A program made the position numbers and the translations under genes. A stretch of DNA of 64,000 nt from Sistotremastrum niveocremeum HHB9708 (taxonomy: Eukaryota; Basidiomycota; Agaricomycetes; Sistotremastrales; Sistotremastraceae). The notes below the pieces were generated by a model. It made no database searches, was not told the DNA's origin, and saw nothing but the letters and a program-made list of their open reading frames with translations. The DNA is taken from contig KV419445.1 in the NCBI GenBank assembly GCA_001630475.1, positions 117,166-181,165 on the forward strand, in the 5' to 3' direction. The first letter of the stretch is position 1. Every line of letters begins with the position of its first letter. This document shows, piece after piece, positions 44,166 through 56,460 of this stretch.

Positions 44166-44913
44166 ATGAGTTATTCTGCGCAGGCCGCTTCTTCTTCCCA
44201 CTCTTCTCCCTCTTCTTCCTCGAGTATTAATCACAATTCACCTAATCACACTCGTACGTGCTACATTTCCCTTGTTTTGATAATAATGTCCTCACTATGT
44301 CTAGACTCTTCAACCTCGAAATCAAAGTCACGAAAATCGATTCAACCTGTCGAGACCGAAGAAGAAAAACTTCGACGACTGGAACGACTCGAGATTGAGC
44401 ATCGCTCGAAAATTCGCTCGCAGGAAGCGCGAGATCGCTTTGTTACATATATTCGTGCAAAGGTCGCACCGCGGAACGTGGCTGGTATCGCTGATGCTAT
44501 TGATGAAGCTATGGCCCGTTTTGAGTAAGCTAGTCATCTTTCATCGATTAAAGTGGGGTGCTGACTTCGTTATTTAGTTTCATAGAGTGAGATTTTTTCG
44601 CTTGGGTCTGAGAACCTACTAATCGGATGTCAGGCGTCAACTCCAAACTCTAGAGGCTCAAAGCACAAAGCAGAGCATTGCAATGAAGCAGTATGAAGAG
44701 CTCGCTCAGCGTCTCAACGCGGAAAATCAGGCGCTACTTCAGACAGTGTGCTCCCTACGTGCTGAATGTCAGAATCAGCAGCCTTCGACACCCGCTGGTC
44801 CCTATTATTCATCGATGATCTCAGCGACGTACCAGATGCCTCATTCGTATCCTGCGATTCATCGACCGACACCTGTATATGGGTTTTCGACTTCATCGTT
44901 CGGAAGTATCTGA
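44166..44913 (+). CDS. divergent bHLH-leucine-zipper-like protein D
   Basis: Exon 1 is Ser-rich (SSSHSSPSSSSS) and joins C|GTACGT...TCTAG|AC to the core exon. That exon has EEEKLRRLERLEIEHRSKIR (charged), ARDRFVTYIRAKVAP (helix 1) and VAGIADAIDEAMARF (helix 2). A 9-nt microexon (TTTCATAGA) leads to the coiled-coil exon (LQTLEAQSTKQ, YEELAQRLNAENQALL). The C-terminus is Tyr/Pro/Ser-rich and ends SSFGSI. The basic segment is weaker than in genes A-C, with more acidic residues, so DNA binding may be altered. Microexon position and phase match the other three copies exactly. A TATA box lies about 105 bases upstream. Confidence 0.7.
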
Positions 44914-45830
44914 ATGATTGTCCGTCTCGCATTCTTCCGAAGCTCCATTTTCCCTTCTCTTCTCTTGGACATTCGTTCGTTTATATTGTAACGTTACCTG
45001 ATGACCTGATGTCATGATCTATGCGATGTTTAATACAGTACATTGTTAGCAGCTGCCAGGGCTCAGAATCGTGCTGAGAATAGGCCCGTTGCGATCAAGA
45101 CCCGGGGTCTTCGGGCATCCCGCGGGAATCTTGAGGATAGAAAGAAGAGAAACCGAGGCTATGAAGTCTCTGAAGTCAATAAATCTAAACTAAATATGTT
45201 CAAGTCGGTTTGTCCTCGGTAAGGGTTCACAATTACCGTGGGACAACGTGGCACCATCGCAGAACACGGCATTCAATCCGAGAAATTGGACTCATTCGCT
45301 TGAACGAGCATCCATGTTATTTTATAAAATTTCTGAAGACGATAGAAACTGACTTTGCAAGAAATTTTGCGATGAATCATTCAGATATTCGGTGGGTCAG
45401 TTGATTAGGGTGAAAGTGGATGCCGGATTTGGCATGTGCCGTCCAAGCGGAGTTTGAACATGGACCGAGAGCAGAAAGCCCCAAATCGTCTCATCTGCTC
45501 GTCGTGCGCCCCAGTTCTCACAAGCCGTCAGTGCTAGCGACCGAGAATCCCCTGTGTCCAAGCCGACTCGAAAGGCACAGACCTTCGTTTGCGTATCTAA
45601 GCGAGCGGGAGAGAGGCCGGAAGCAAAGTTAAAGTTTTAAGTTTTGACGGAGGACGAACATCTCGTCAACCTTAAATTTTGCATTGAGTATGAACCTTCT
45701 TTTCCTGTCATCCGATTGCCACTCGGAACTCTAATCACTTTCTTCTCAACCACTTTCTTATGCATTTCAGTTCGTCAACACCGTCTTTGCTGGTGATTAG
45801 AGGGCGGATAAGGGGGCTAGGACCCGCCGT
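44914..45830. other. intergenic, promoter/5' region of the WOPR gene
   Basis: No supported gene. WOPR regulators often have long leaders, so part may be transcribed. Confidence 0.4.
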
Positions 45831-47990
45831 ATGGCTGTAAATACAGAGACGGAAATTGATACGATTCACGGCATGGATGAAGCTCACTCCTCGGTTGGCG
45901 GCATTGAATCTTCGATGGGATGTCCTGATCCACCTTGGTGTGGATGGATCGAGACGACGGGCGACGCGCTGCTGATCCTCGAGGCAGCGCGACGTGGCAT
46001 TATCCCTCGGGTTACTCGTCGACTAGTGGAAACGGAGAGAAAGATGATCAACAGTGGGAGTGTTTTCGTCTTTGATGAGGATGAAAGCGGCATCAAGAGA
46101 TGGACGGACGGGTATTATTGGAGTCCCAGTCGCATATTGGGAAATTTTCTGGCAGGTCGTCACCTCTTTGACGCGATGACATTTCTGACATATCGCCACA
46201 CAGCTGTATCGTGAGACGGATAAAAGAGGCTCGAATCGCGGCCAGAAGAAGTCAGAGGTCGCAGCACGCGCCGAGTCGGTCGCATCCACCTCACCACCTC
46301 ATGACCAAGAGATCGAACAGCTGTACGACCCCAACAATAAAACCGGCACCTTCCACATCCTTTCCCGACCTAAAAACGAACCGACTATCAATGGCATGGA
46401 TCGGAATCGCGAGCGAACCCTTGTGGGTTCTTTGACCAACAGCTATAAATTTAAACCCAATGGCATGATGAAAAAGGTTGCTCTGGTCCTCCTATCATTC
46501 ACTCTGCAAATCTAACGCATGTTTGACAGACCTTTTCTCTGACAATCGGTGGCGTGTCACAACATCTCATCTCGTACTACCGAATCGAAGATGTCGAAAG
46601 CGGGAAGCTACGCTGTCCATCTACTTATCCAGAGCTCACATCGCTTGAGATCTCTCGTGATTACTTGGATAAAACACACTTCCGATGCCCTCCAAAAATC
46701 GAATACGACCAGGACGGCAAACCGCATTACGCAGGAGAAGGCGAGTCCAACGAAGTGGATAAAGGATTACATGGCGGCCTCGTTGACGGGATGGAAGGGA
46801 TGAACGATGCATTGCCTCCGCTGAGAAAGAAGCGAGGGAATAGCCAGAGTGCGATGATACCAACTGGATACGTTGAGCCCAGGCGAAAAAGGGCGCGGAC
46901 TGCGGAGAGCCCTCCGCCACCTGGCGGTGTCAACGGAGGGGGGACGATGAATCAGCAGAATATCCATCTTCCGCCACCCCATCAGATTCATCCTGGCATG
47001 GGTATGAGCGCGCCTCCTCCCCCACTCGCTATCCCACCTATGTATGGCCATCCATCCCATCATCCCCCACCTCATATCCCTCCTTTACTCTCGCCCGACT
47101 CTCATTCCCATTCTCAAAATCAGCCCCAACAGCAACATTCCCATACACAACAATCGAGTCCCCATCCCTCTCTTCAAGCTACCGCACCCGCATCTGGGGG
47201 ATATTATCCTCATTACGCCCCTCCCTACATGTACGCCGGCTACGCACATATGCCCCCCGTACCGACAGCCCCAAGTCCGTCCCCATCGTCTTATTCATCG
47301 AGTTTCGGGATGGGATATAACCACTATCCACCCCATCTCCAAATGGGTATACCCCCTCTAACAGTCCCGATGAGCACCTCAAATTCAAGCTCATCGCAAG
47401 GTCATCCGAATTCACATCAACAATCTCCCGTTCAGCATCATCCTCAACATCCGGGACTTGTATCCAGTTCATCTGCCGGATCGTTGGCGGAATCTCATTC
47501 TTCGCAGTCGCAATCGCAGGATTCGCAATCGCCGGCGATGACGCCTACGCACACTCATACTTTGAGTCGGACGCATTCTTCGCCTCAGTCCCAACACCCT
47601 TCGCATACCTCGTCTGGCCTGCACTCTCATCAACAGTCGCAGCACCAGTCGCACCAGTCCCAATCCCAGGCTCAGCCTAACTCACATCCCCAATCTCCGC
47701 ACACGCAATCTCCAACCCATCCCGCCATGTATTCCTACACACAATCATATCCGCCCTACTACAGCGGCTATCATCATATGCCTTCTCCTCATACCCAACT
47801 ACCCTCTCCGATCCAATCTCTTCCTCAATCTTCACAAATGTCGAATTCACATTCCGGGCACGGATCGAGTCAGGGATCTCCGATGGGAAGTTTAGGCTTG
47901 GGTTTGAATGGGAATGTTGGGGCTGGTGCTGGGCAGGGGCATCAGGCGAAGGGAAGAAGGACGAGGAATTCGAGGGAAGGGGAAGAATAG
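45831..47990 (+). CDS. WOPR-domain transcriptional regulator (Gti1/Pac2, Wor1/Ryp1 family)
   Basis: Three exons: 45831-46151, 46204-46476 and 46530-47990, about 680 residues. The WOPR box is bipartite. WOPRa has GWIETTGDALLILEAARRG, PRVTRRL, GSVFVFDEDESGIKRWTDG and WSPSRILGNFL|LYRE; WOPRb has SLTNSYKFKPNGMMKK|TFSLTIGG and LISYYR. The C-terminal two thirds are a Ser/His/Gln/Pro low-complexity region (many HSQSQ, HPPP runs) ending in a basic patch GRRTRNSREGEE. This family binds DNA and acts as a master switch of development, white-opaque switching or dimorphism. The first intron appears to use a GC donor (CTG|GCAGGT...CACAG): GT donors nearby break the frame, whereas GC gives the family's GNFLxYRE. 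The start is the first Met ahead of the box. Confidence 0.9.
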
Positions 47991-49300
47991 GGGATGTGCG
48001 TCGTGATTGTGGAGAAATATTCTTATGCGTTTCGTGTCATACCTGTTATACCTTTGCTTGTTAGCCGTTTTCTCGCTATGTTCCCCTTGAGGTATCGATA
48101 TCGCCCTGTCGGATGACGTTGTTGTAATTTTCTTTCTTATATCCCTACACTCCTTTGGTTTGCTTCTACCTCTGCTCTGTTCTGCACCTCTTGTATCATG
48201 CATGTAGGCTTATGATATCCTTTAATGTCGTTTGTCTCCCTAGAGTCGAGGCTCGAGGCCTCTGCCAGTCTGCCAGAGCTCCAGATATCATTACGTAATT
48301 CACCGTCCATGACCGACGAAATTAATTATGCAACAGGGACTTGACTCAACTCGAAAGCATGCGAGGTCTACTAGAGCCCCAAAGCACACTAGATGCTGAG
48401 AGCCCGAATTTGACCACTGTGGGCACTGATTTCCCTTCGGCCGTGCTGTATTTAGTGCCCGAGTTCTTGCCCGATTCAGAGTTCCCACCAAAGCTTACGT
48501 AAGGATTTGTCTCTTCGCTCTGCTCGGTGAGCATTACAAGCCATTTCGGACGGCTTTCCCTCAAATCAGTCTAGTTCACTCAGAAATTTACAAAATGCCA
48601 CATTTCGTCGACTCAGCGACCTAGATCCACCGGAAAGTTTGGCTTGTTGCTCGTTTCACGCCGCTTTCAACTTGCACCAACTTGACTTGCACGCTCTATT
48701 GATGTTCAATCTTGTTAGCAAACGAAAACTGTTGGACACGCAAGTTGAGCCATAACTTCGAGAGACGGCATAGGAGTGCTATCTCCGCTGCCTCCCTCGA
48801 TTGACTTGCTGGATCAACAGGAATGACTCCCCTGTGCTTGTCTATTTCTGTTTTTACTCACATGTACAATCTCGTGAACCACAGTGTTGAAGCGCCTCCA
48901 GATGCCTCCATCGATGAGAACTGAGCTGATCAAGTGGTACTTACAATTCATTTGGGCGCTGTCTGCATGGATGATACCCGCCGATACAAGGCTCGCGTGA
49001 CCGCTGTCGCTGTTCATACCACGGCTGGATCTCAGTAGCTATCACCCTGCAGCACCAAGTCTTAAAAAGGGACAGACCTCCTTCCTTGAGGATTTACACA
49101 GCTCCCGGAAGCTGGACTATTGATCACTCGAAAAACCAGATTGCCCTTCTCTGTTCTTCTCATCCCACGGAAAGTTTCATTTGTATAGCCCATCAGCCCA
49201 TCGCCGGAAACTCTCGAGCGTTGGCAGCTCTGCACATGCTGCCATGTTACTGTCCTCTTACATTGATCAAAATTTCCCGAGTGTTGGACTGGCCAGAGCG
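47991..49300. other. intergenic, no supported gene
   Basis: About 1.3 kb. 3' region of the WOPR gene, then short frames with no support. Confidence 0.4.
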
Positions 49301-49307
49301 TATATAA
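49301..49307 (+). promoter_or_regulatory. TATA box of the cysteine-rich protein gene
   Basis: TATATAA, 97 bases before the ATG at 49398, suitably placed for a short 5' leader. Confidence 0.5.
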
Positions 49308-49397
49308 TCCGTGCAATCACTTCCAAGTTACCAGTCGTCCGACATCGGTACTTGGGCTATTACAGTAACTTTTTAGTCGACAACTCCAGAAATTAAC

Positions 49398-49592
49398 ATG
49401 CGTATCTCATCACTCGCCGTCATCTGCTTCATTTTCTTCACTCCCCACCCTGGAAACGCTGCGCCGAGTGACCTCGTTTTAAAGCGAGGACCTGACTTCA
49501 TGCCAATCGAACGTGCATGCTGCGGGTGCGGTGCGGGAAACGTAGGTCATGGGGGGCCGAGCCTTTGCAAATCGACATGCTGCGAGCTTTAA
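49398..49592 (+). CDS. small secreted cysteine-rich protein with Kex2 site
   Basis: A 64-residue single-exon frame. Residues 1-22 form a signal peptide (MRISSLAVICFIFF...GNA-AP). LVLKR at about residues 27-31 is a Kex2-type pro-site. The mature 33 residues begin GPDFMPIERA and hold six cysteines in the order CC-x-C-x12-C-x3-CC, Gly-rich between. Six cysteines in 33 residues suggest a disulfide-knotted extracellular peptide of the small-secreted-protein class. No known family is recognised. It is not related to the UstY-linked precursors: no microexon and no core repeats. Confidence 0.65.
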   Translation: MRISSLAVICFIFFTPHPGNAAPSDLVLKRGPDFMPIERACCGCGAGNVGHGGPSLCKSTCCEL

Positions 49593-50298
49593 GACCCCGT
49601 GAGCTCCAAACATGACCTTGAAGAAGGTGAGCCAAGGATAACGCAGGTCCCAAGTTGCCTTCAAAGATGCTGACTTTGGCTAGGCGTATTGTTGGAACTC
49701 ATTCTGCTTTCAGAGCTTCGCATTGAGTGAATTTTCGAGCCGATGTTGGTTGTCCACCTGTCATTTATTTCGAGAGTGATAGAATAGAGAAAATGTATTG
49801 GAATGCGCGATAAATTGCATAACCTCCGTTGGGGGGATATTCGTCGAGTGTCACATTACTATGGATCCAGACATGCTCTCACACAACCATACTTGATCTG
49901 TTTTCGACTGAACCGGTGTCTAATTGTAAGAAATCAGTCGTCGCAAAACAGATCGCAGAAATAAGCGTGTGAAAGTGAGTAACGAAATTAAGGATTTTGT
50001 TGCTCCGACGTTGCTTTGTTCCTCTACCCCAACCTACTAGTATGTCAAGAACAAGGCCCATCTCTGGTATGTGCCTCTGTGCAGAGTCCCTTGGCGTATG
50101 CAAGGCTAGTCCCTGATGCACGACCTATTGAAGATCTAGCATTGCTGAAGGGGCCAGCGTATAACACGCGAAGTGGCTCGAGAGGACGCGTAGAGGATGA
50201 CGCGCAGAACATGCCTTACCAACGGGAAAATCAAGGCAATGCGATAAAGGCGAGTCAGACCGTTCTCTTTTTATGCATGTCTCTCAACTGTTGGTTAG
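49593..50298. other. spacer, possible upstream exons of the zinc-finger gene
   Basis: A plus-strand frame at 50016-50354 could supply 5' exons for the next gene, but I could not fix the joins. Confidence 0.35.
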
Positions 50299-51070
50299 AT
50301 GCCTGTCAATGTACAGAGCAAAAAGCAAACAGCTGGGGAAGACATGTCAATTGAGAAGAGACACGAGACAGGTGCCGCAGACCACCGAGCAATAACCACT
50401 TTGAAAAAGAAGCGAGTGAGTCTACGATCGTCATTCAAAGGAAGAAGCAGCTCACCCAGTTTTACAAGGCTACATGTAAGGTCATACCTGTTATGCAACT
50501 TTCCCCAGAAAATCTCACAAGGCGGCACCAGACCTTGCCACTAACGCCACGCACGCAGACCATACATCATTGAAACACCTTGCAGGGCGCAGGATAAAAT
50601 CGAAAGGACACAATCGACCACGGAGGTCCGCCCTTCAAGATCTCATCGAGTCGCTCCAACAGCAAGCTATCTCAATTGGAGCTCAGGTCCATTGGTTCGA
50701 GTTCGGGGAAGATCACAGATGTCAGTGGGAGGTTACAGGAAGAGGTGCATGTGCGTCGCGTTGGAAGAGTCGTTCGGCGCACGCAAGGCACCTCGTTGGC
50801 CATCTCCTCCGTTTGGTAAGAAAGACGCTTCAATGCCCGAAGTGCCAAGCAAGATTCGATAGCGGGCGTATTGATTCTATCAAGCGCCATTGTAAGAGTC
50901 GACATCGGCCTTGGGCTTCGAAGGCATGCGGATGGGGTGATCGAGATTTACCGGGGTTTATTGTTGATCTGGCAGAGGTGCGTCAGTTCTTGCTGTATTC
51001 GCGGACTTCCCTCTAACTGAGCTATCAGAACGATGAGATGGTTGCTGATGCGGCGCAAAGCCAGTCCTGA
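50299..51070 (+). CDS. C2H2 zinc-finger-like protein
   Basis: A basic N-terminal exon (MPVNVQSKKQTAGED..., TTLKKKRVSLRSSFKG) precedes a larger exon containing RRIKSKGHNRPRRSALQDL and two zinc-finger-like modules. The first, RCQWEVTGRGACASRW...HARHLVGH, has a stretched C-x9-C spacing. The second, CPKCQARFDSGRIDSIKRHCKSRH, is a standard C2H2 finger. An in-phase splice (GAG|GTGCGT...ATCAG|AACGAT) leads to a short last exon ending AQSQS. This pairing of an odd and a normal finger occurs in uncharacterised agaricomycete proteins, probably DNA-binding. The 5' end is uncertain, and exons may lie further upstream. Confidence 0.55.
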
Positions 51071-53501
51071 CCGGACAAGATTCAAGAATATCTTGCAGCC
51101 TATCAGCGGCTTACATTGTCATCCAAGGATTGAAGCATCCTTATGCATACCGTTGGGCCATTGACCAGCCATCCCTCCCTCTGGCCCCCTTTTACATCAC
51201 GAGCAGTTTCGTGGGCAATGACCTAGGGCATCCGAATCAGCATCCGATGCATGATCGACCATCGATGTCGAGCTCTTTTCTAAGTTTTCTGGATCTCAGC
51301 AGAAATTTCGAAGGCCTTCACCATAAATTTGCAGACTCCCATTAGGAGATCTAGAGGGCTGCCGATGGACAAATGCGTTGTAAGCGGTCCATCCGAGATG
51401 CTGAGGATCCTAGGAGAAGTGACGTGGCGCCGACACGAGAGCTACCAAGGCGCTGTGTCCGGACAGGACCGATCACAACAGATCAAAATGCGGACTTCTT
51501 TTCAATGTACACGCAAAAAAATCGTGGTATATGTACAGTATCAAATTGTATCGTTCTCTGCATTCTCCTCAAAATGCCATTAGTACCTCCTAAGCTACAC
51601 CCACCATTTTCTGGTGATCGACGTTGCATGCTCATTTGGCGTGTTGGATGAGCGGTCCCTCTCTGCAGATAGGACCGAAGAGAAAACACGGAAGGTTTTA
51701 CCAGCAATTAAACACAGTCTAGCCTTCGAGAGGCTACACGTATGTTATGCTTCCTATTCGGTTTGAATATGGTCGCAAAATGACGACGGCATCCACAATA
51801 CTTGCGGATCTCAACTCACTTGGCTGCATTGAAGTGCGGCGTGGGACGTGAACGCACGCACGGCATCAGGGGCCCAAAGTATCGGCACCTTTGATTGGAG
51901 GGTGCTGTACGCCTGCATTCGCGACGGGCAGCATGGCGGGTCGTGATCCAGGCTCGACAGAAATGATGGTTGTCGTCTTTTGGGGAGCGTGAAGGGGCCG
52001 AGCTAGTAGTGGTCTTCTTTCATCCACACTTGATAGATCTGCTTCTTCTCGTTCCCTCTCCCATCTGTCCTCTTCTTCATCAGCGACTGTTTGCCTGGAG
52101 CTCCGACCGCAGGTGCCACATCTTTCCGGGCAACTCTGTCCTATATTCAGGCTGAAGCTTCAATGGACATTCATACAGGAAGAAAACAGTCTACTCACGA
52201 ACTGTTGAACAATCAAAGCAGATGCCAGCGCAAACGTCCAGGCATCCCACGCAGCAAAAAACTAGGATTTCAGATAGAGCATCAGACATTTGAGATCACG
52301 CAGGACTCTGGTGAGCCCAGTTAGCTTTGTGTTTCAAAAGCCTCAGAAATGTTGACCATCGAACAGTCCAGTCTTAAGCTTGAGCTTGAGCCTCGAGTAT
52401 GATGGGACGAGCGAACTGGAGGAGTTGTTTACGTCATCTAGGGCAGGACGGTTCGGACTTTCAACGGTAACATTTGCTTCCGTCTCCCTGACCTCATCGT
52501 TGGGCACATTTTCAAGGCTACCTTCGAGCGCGTGCCTATAATTCAGGCAGTGTGGAATATTGCGGTATAGAAGGACTTTACACAAGTATTTGATCCAATT
52601 TTCGGGCGAAGTTCGTGTTCAAGAATTTAATTTGACCCGTATGCGTTCACGTTCGTTTTCAGGCGCAGTAAGAAATTGATGTATAGTGGATCCAGACTCA
52701 TCACGCTTGCATTATCTTCCGACTGTGATAAGGAAGCGTCAAAGGCTATATCACAGTCATGAGTCTGGCTGGCCTTTTGGCTACCTTTGACACTCTGGCA
52801 CGGTGTCTCGACGACTGACAGCACCCATCTTGATTGCTGGGCGTATCCGTTCAAGAGAATGGGAAGATTAACTGCATTCAAACCTTTCGTCGTCTTCTTC
52901 CAACGCCTCATGCCCAGCTCATGAGGTCGCGCATGATGCAGTCTCCGTTGATTCCGTATCAAGCAATGTCAACTATACTAGACCCTTCGCGGAGCCACAC
53001 ATGATGCGCTCATTCCCTGTGCCGCGATTCAAATCTTTGGAATTTAGATGAACATGGAAGGAAATACTCCTCAACTCCATCCCACGTCTGTGACTCGTGA
53101 TACGGCCTTATCTACCCCTGGCCCCTAAAACGAGCATCTCCGCGACCCGGCAACCAGACATATACCCGGATGTCATCAATCGCCGCGTTCTCTCACCCGT
53201 TATTTGGCGTCCTGCGCTGAATTAAAATCCAGCCATCTGTTCTTCATCGACCTTTCAACGATCCTGGTAGCTTGAAGCATGCCGGAGACTCGCAGATTTT
53301 CGAGGATGACCTGGGCGCTGATTCCTGGGCCCAGGGTATTCCAAACTCGTACTGACTCTCTCAGTGTGGGCATGCCCTTTCAGCGTGTTCCGCTTCGAGA
53401 ACCCATGAATGACGACGTTCCAAGATCTCATCATGATCTAGTTCAATGGGAATGCTATCTTCGGCATCTCAGTTCGCTCTCGGAAGCATTCCACTACGCC
53501 T
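51071..53501. other. gene-poor 2.4-kb region
   Basis: Short frames on both strands (for example minus 52343-52585 and 52627-52962) without domains or splice partners. No repeat or RNA gene seen by eye. Confidence 0.4.
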
Positions 53502-53507
53502 TATAAA
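53502..53507 (+). promoter_or_regulatory. TATA box of the amine oxidase gene
   Basis: TATAAA, 48 bases upstream of the ATG at 53555. Confidence 0.55.
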
Positions 53508-53554
53508 GGCACTCAATTCAGCCCGCTCTTCACTACAATCGAGAGCCTCCAAAC

Positions 53555-55827
53555 ATGGCTGAAGAATCCTTCATTCCTACCCACGGGAGAAACACCAACC
53601 ATAACGTCTTCGCTCAACGAGGACGCTATATCCAAAAGAAACATATCACCGAGCTCGAACGACATCCCGCGTTCCGTAACCTGCCTGCCTTGGAGAATCT
53701 CAAGTCTCAACTTCGAGATTCACGTCTGCATAAGGTTCCTTACATTCGTGCCGACCCCGATGCGCGCGATGATACGAGCTCGGACTCGAGCAGCTCTGAT
53801 GAGTCTGCGCATGTAGTTGGGATCATTGGGGCTGGCATGGCGGGCTTATACACCGCTATGATACTCAAGTCTCTGGGAATCAAATATAAGATCCTTGAGG
53901 GCAGTGATCGGTTGGGAGGACGGATGTTCACCCATCATTTCCCAGGAACAGGAAAATATGATTATTATGTGCGTCATCTCTTCGTATTCGGGTATATCGT
54001 ATTGGACTAAACAGGACTGTGATAGGATGTTGGTGCTATGCGCTTTCCCGATACTCAGTGGATGAAACGTACCTTCGACCTCGTCCGCAACCGAGGTCTT
54101 CAGGGCCTCGAATTCATCCCATATCTTCTCAAATCCGACCATACATTCAACTGCTACAACGGCAGCTCCGTCGTCGACCTATCCAAAGACCCCGTCGACC
54201 CGTTCAAAGTATCTACGTACGTTTCGACGAGCGACTATGCAAATCCGTTGAAGGCGCGGGCTATCATCGGGGATGCCCTCGAGGAGCCTCGACAGCTCTT
54301 CAGAGATAACGATCTCGAGACGGCCATCAAGCTTTTGTTCGAGCAATACGACTCGTATTCTATGAGGGCTTGGCTACTTGTGAAAAACCCGACTTTGACC
54401 AGCTCCGATCTTCATTGGATCCAGACTGTCGGAGCGTCTACGGGGACGTTCGATCGCGGACTTGCGGACGTCGTCTTGGATTCGGTCGCCTTTGATTATC
54501 CGCAGGACCAGAGCGGCGGAAATGCGCAGCCGATTCAATGGTCTTGCTTCAAGTACGCATTCACGACTTCCTATTATAAAGTAATATCTAACGATCCTGC
54601 AGCGGAGGATCGTCTACGCTTCCCGAGGCAATGCGCAAGTCGCTCAAGGGCGACGCGGACGACGACAAGGACACGCTGCAGTTCAAAAGTCTCGTTACGG
54701 CCATCTCCGAATTCGATCAAGGAACCATGCTCGTCACATACAACAAAGACGGCAAAGAAGTATCGGAAGAGTTCTCAGCCGTGATTTGCACCATTCCGCT
54801 TCCTCGTCTGAGCTTCGTCAATCTTCATAATACTTCCATGCTTCAGGCGAACTATGCGCAGTGGAGTGCTATTCGGGAATTGCGTTATGGTATCTCGATC
54901 AAGATTGGTATTCGGTTCAAGACTGCCTGGTGGGAGACGCTGGATTCGGGTATTATCAAGGGCGGTCAAAGTAAGCATTTATCACTATTGTCGTTCTTCG
55001 TTATTTTGAGCGTAAGATTCTAGGCAACACCGATTTCCCAATCCGAAACATGTGAGCCACCAGTCATCATTCATTATCCCGAAGGCTCATCCCATTTCGC
55101 CAGCGTCTATCCTTCATACCCCGCCGGCGATAGCAAGGCAAAAGTGATCATCGTGAGCTACTGCAAATCCGCCGACGCCGATCGCATGAGCGCCTTCATC
55201 GACAAAGACGGTACCGCGGATCCGATCCTCATTGATCAAGTTTTCCGCGATCTCGCCAACGTACACAACGTCACCCTTGAATATCTACAAGCCCGATTCG
55301 ACGATACTCCCTCCAAGAAAAATTTCCACGCGTGGAATTGGCAAGCTGATCCTTTTGCTGCAGGTGAGAGCTTCGCATGCCTGATTGGTTGGAATGTGGC
55401 TGATTTGGCTTTGAAGGCGCATTTGCATTCTTTACTCCCGGACAGTATTCTGATCCGATCTATGAGAGAATCAGAGCTCCCGCTGCCAACGGAAAGCTCT
55501 TCTTCGCAGGAGAACATTGCAGTGCATGTCATGCGTTCGTCTTGCCCCTTATCAGTACGACATCTCATCTGACAGATTTGCAGTTGGGTTGCTGGCGCTC
55601 TGGAAAGCAGCTGGGTCTCAGTGTACAGCTTCCTCAAATTATGGAATGTGGACAAGGTCGATGATTTCAAGAAGAAATGGGGTAGCACGGAATATTGGGA
55701 TGAGGATGTGGACGAAGAGGAATTCGATGTCTTGTTTGATAAGGTTTTGAGGCTTGGCATTAGGCCTTATGTCGGGAGCACCATCATCTCTCCGAATAAG
55801 CCGCAGTCTGGAGTGAAAGGTTTCTGA
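53555..55827 (+). CDS. FAD-dependent amine oxidase, L-amino-acid-oxidase type
   Basis: About seven exons, roughly 630 residues. The N-terminus is hydrophilic (HGRNTNHNVFAQRGRYIQKK). The dinucleotide-binding motif reads VGIIGAGMAGLYTAMILKSLG, followed by ILEGSDRLGGRMFT. After a splice comes DVGAMRFPDTQ, typical of the LAAO branch, then the substrate domain and FASVYPSYPAGDS. The FAD-contacting C-terminus GKLFFAGEHCSACHA|WVAGALESSW spans a splice that is in phase (GC|GTTCGT...TTGCAG|T). The expected reaction is oxidative deamination of an amine or amino acid, giving H2O2 and ammonia. There is no signal peptide. No linked pathway genes are adjacent, except possibly the ABM protein downstream on the other strand. 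Confidence 0.88.
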
Positions 55828-56022
55828 ACGTGTCATTCGTGTATCGTACAGTATCAGGCAGATTCGGAAGATCGATAATCATGTTCCCAGTCGTAATGGA
55901 TTCATCGACAATACAAGTCGACGTTTCATTCTGCCACAAATCGGCTACTTCAATTCAGAATAGAAAGTTCCCGTTATCTCTCCCTGTGTCTGGTTAGCCA
56001 AAGCAACTGATCAGAAGTATAT

Positions 56023-56460
56023 CTAACGCACCCCAACGAGAAGCTCCGATGTCACAGCTGCAAACGCCTGGAAAGGAGCACCATTAAAGTGTGCTTTAAA
56101 AGCCGCTAGATCTTCATATCTGCATGCCATAGCGGCAGAAAGAGATGAGATGAGTGACGTCTGTGAGTCATCAAGGCAAATCTGGGATGATACCCACTCT
56201 TCGAACACCTTGAACTTCGTCCCGTATTGTACGACACGATATGTGTGAGTACCAGGCTCTGCATCAGATTCTGCTGCCTTCCGGATTATTGTCAAGTGTC
56301 TAGCGACTTCGGACTCTTTGCCGACCAAAGCTTCCGCCTGGATAGATTACGTCGAGAAGGCCTTTCTGTAAATCGGGTGAAGGGTAACAAGGGCGAGTAA
56401 ACTGACTTGTGCGACGCAGATAATACGCCCTGATGTGATGGCGTCGGGGCTGGTACTCAT
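56023..56460 (-). CDS. ABM-domain (antibiotic biosynthesis monooxygenase-like) protein
   Basis: Three exons, 56407-56460, 56198-56337 and 56023-56119, give a 96-residue protein, the usual size of a single ABM ferredoxin-like domain. It reads MSTSPDAITSGRIICVAQ, then AEALVGKESEVARHLTIIRK, TYRVVQYGTKFKVFEE joined to YEDLAAFKAHFNGAPF, and ends VTSELLVGVR. The second join (GA|GTGGGT...TGCAG|A) restores the family's EEYED...AHF pattern, which supports the model. Such proteins dimerise and include cofactor-free monooxygenases and stress proteins. It is convergent with the amine oxidase gene; whether they work together is unknown. Confidence 0.8.

Noticed and set aside
53279-53506. 75-residue plus frame ahead of the amine oxidase
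   Set aside because: Overlaps the TATA box and has no domain; it is promoter sequence.
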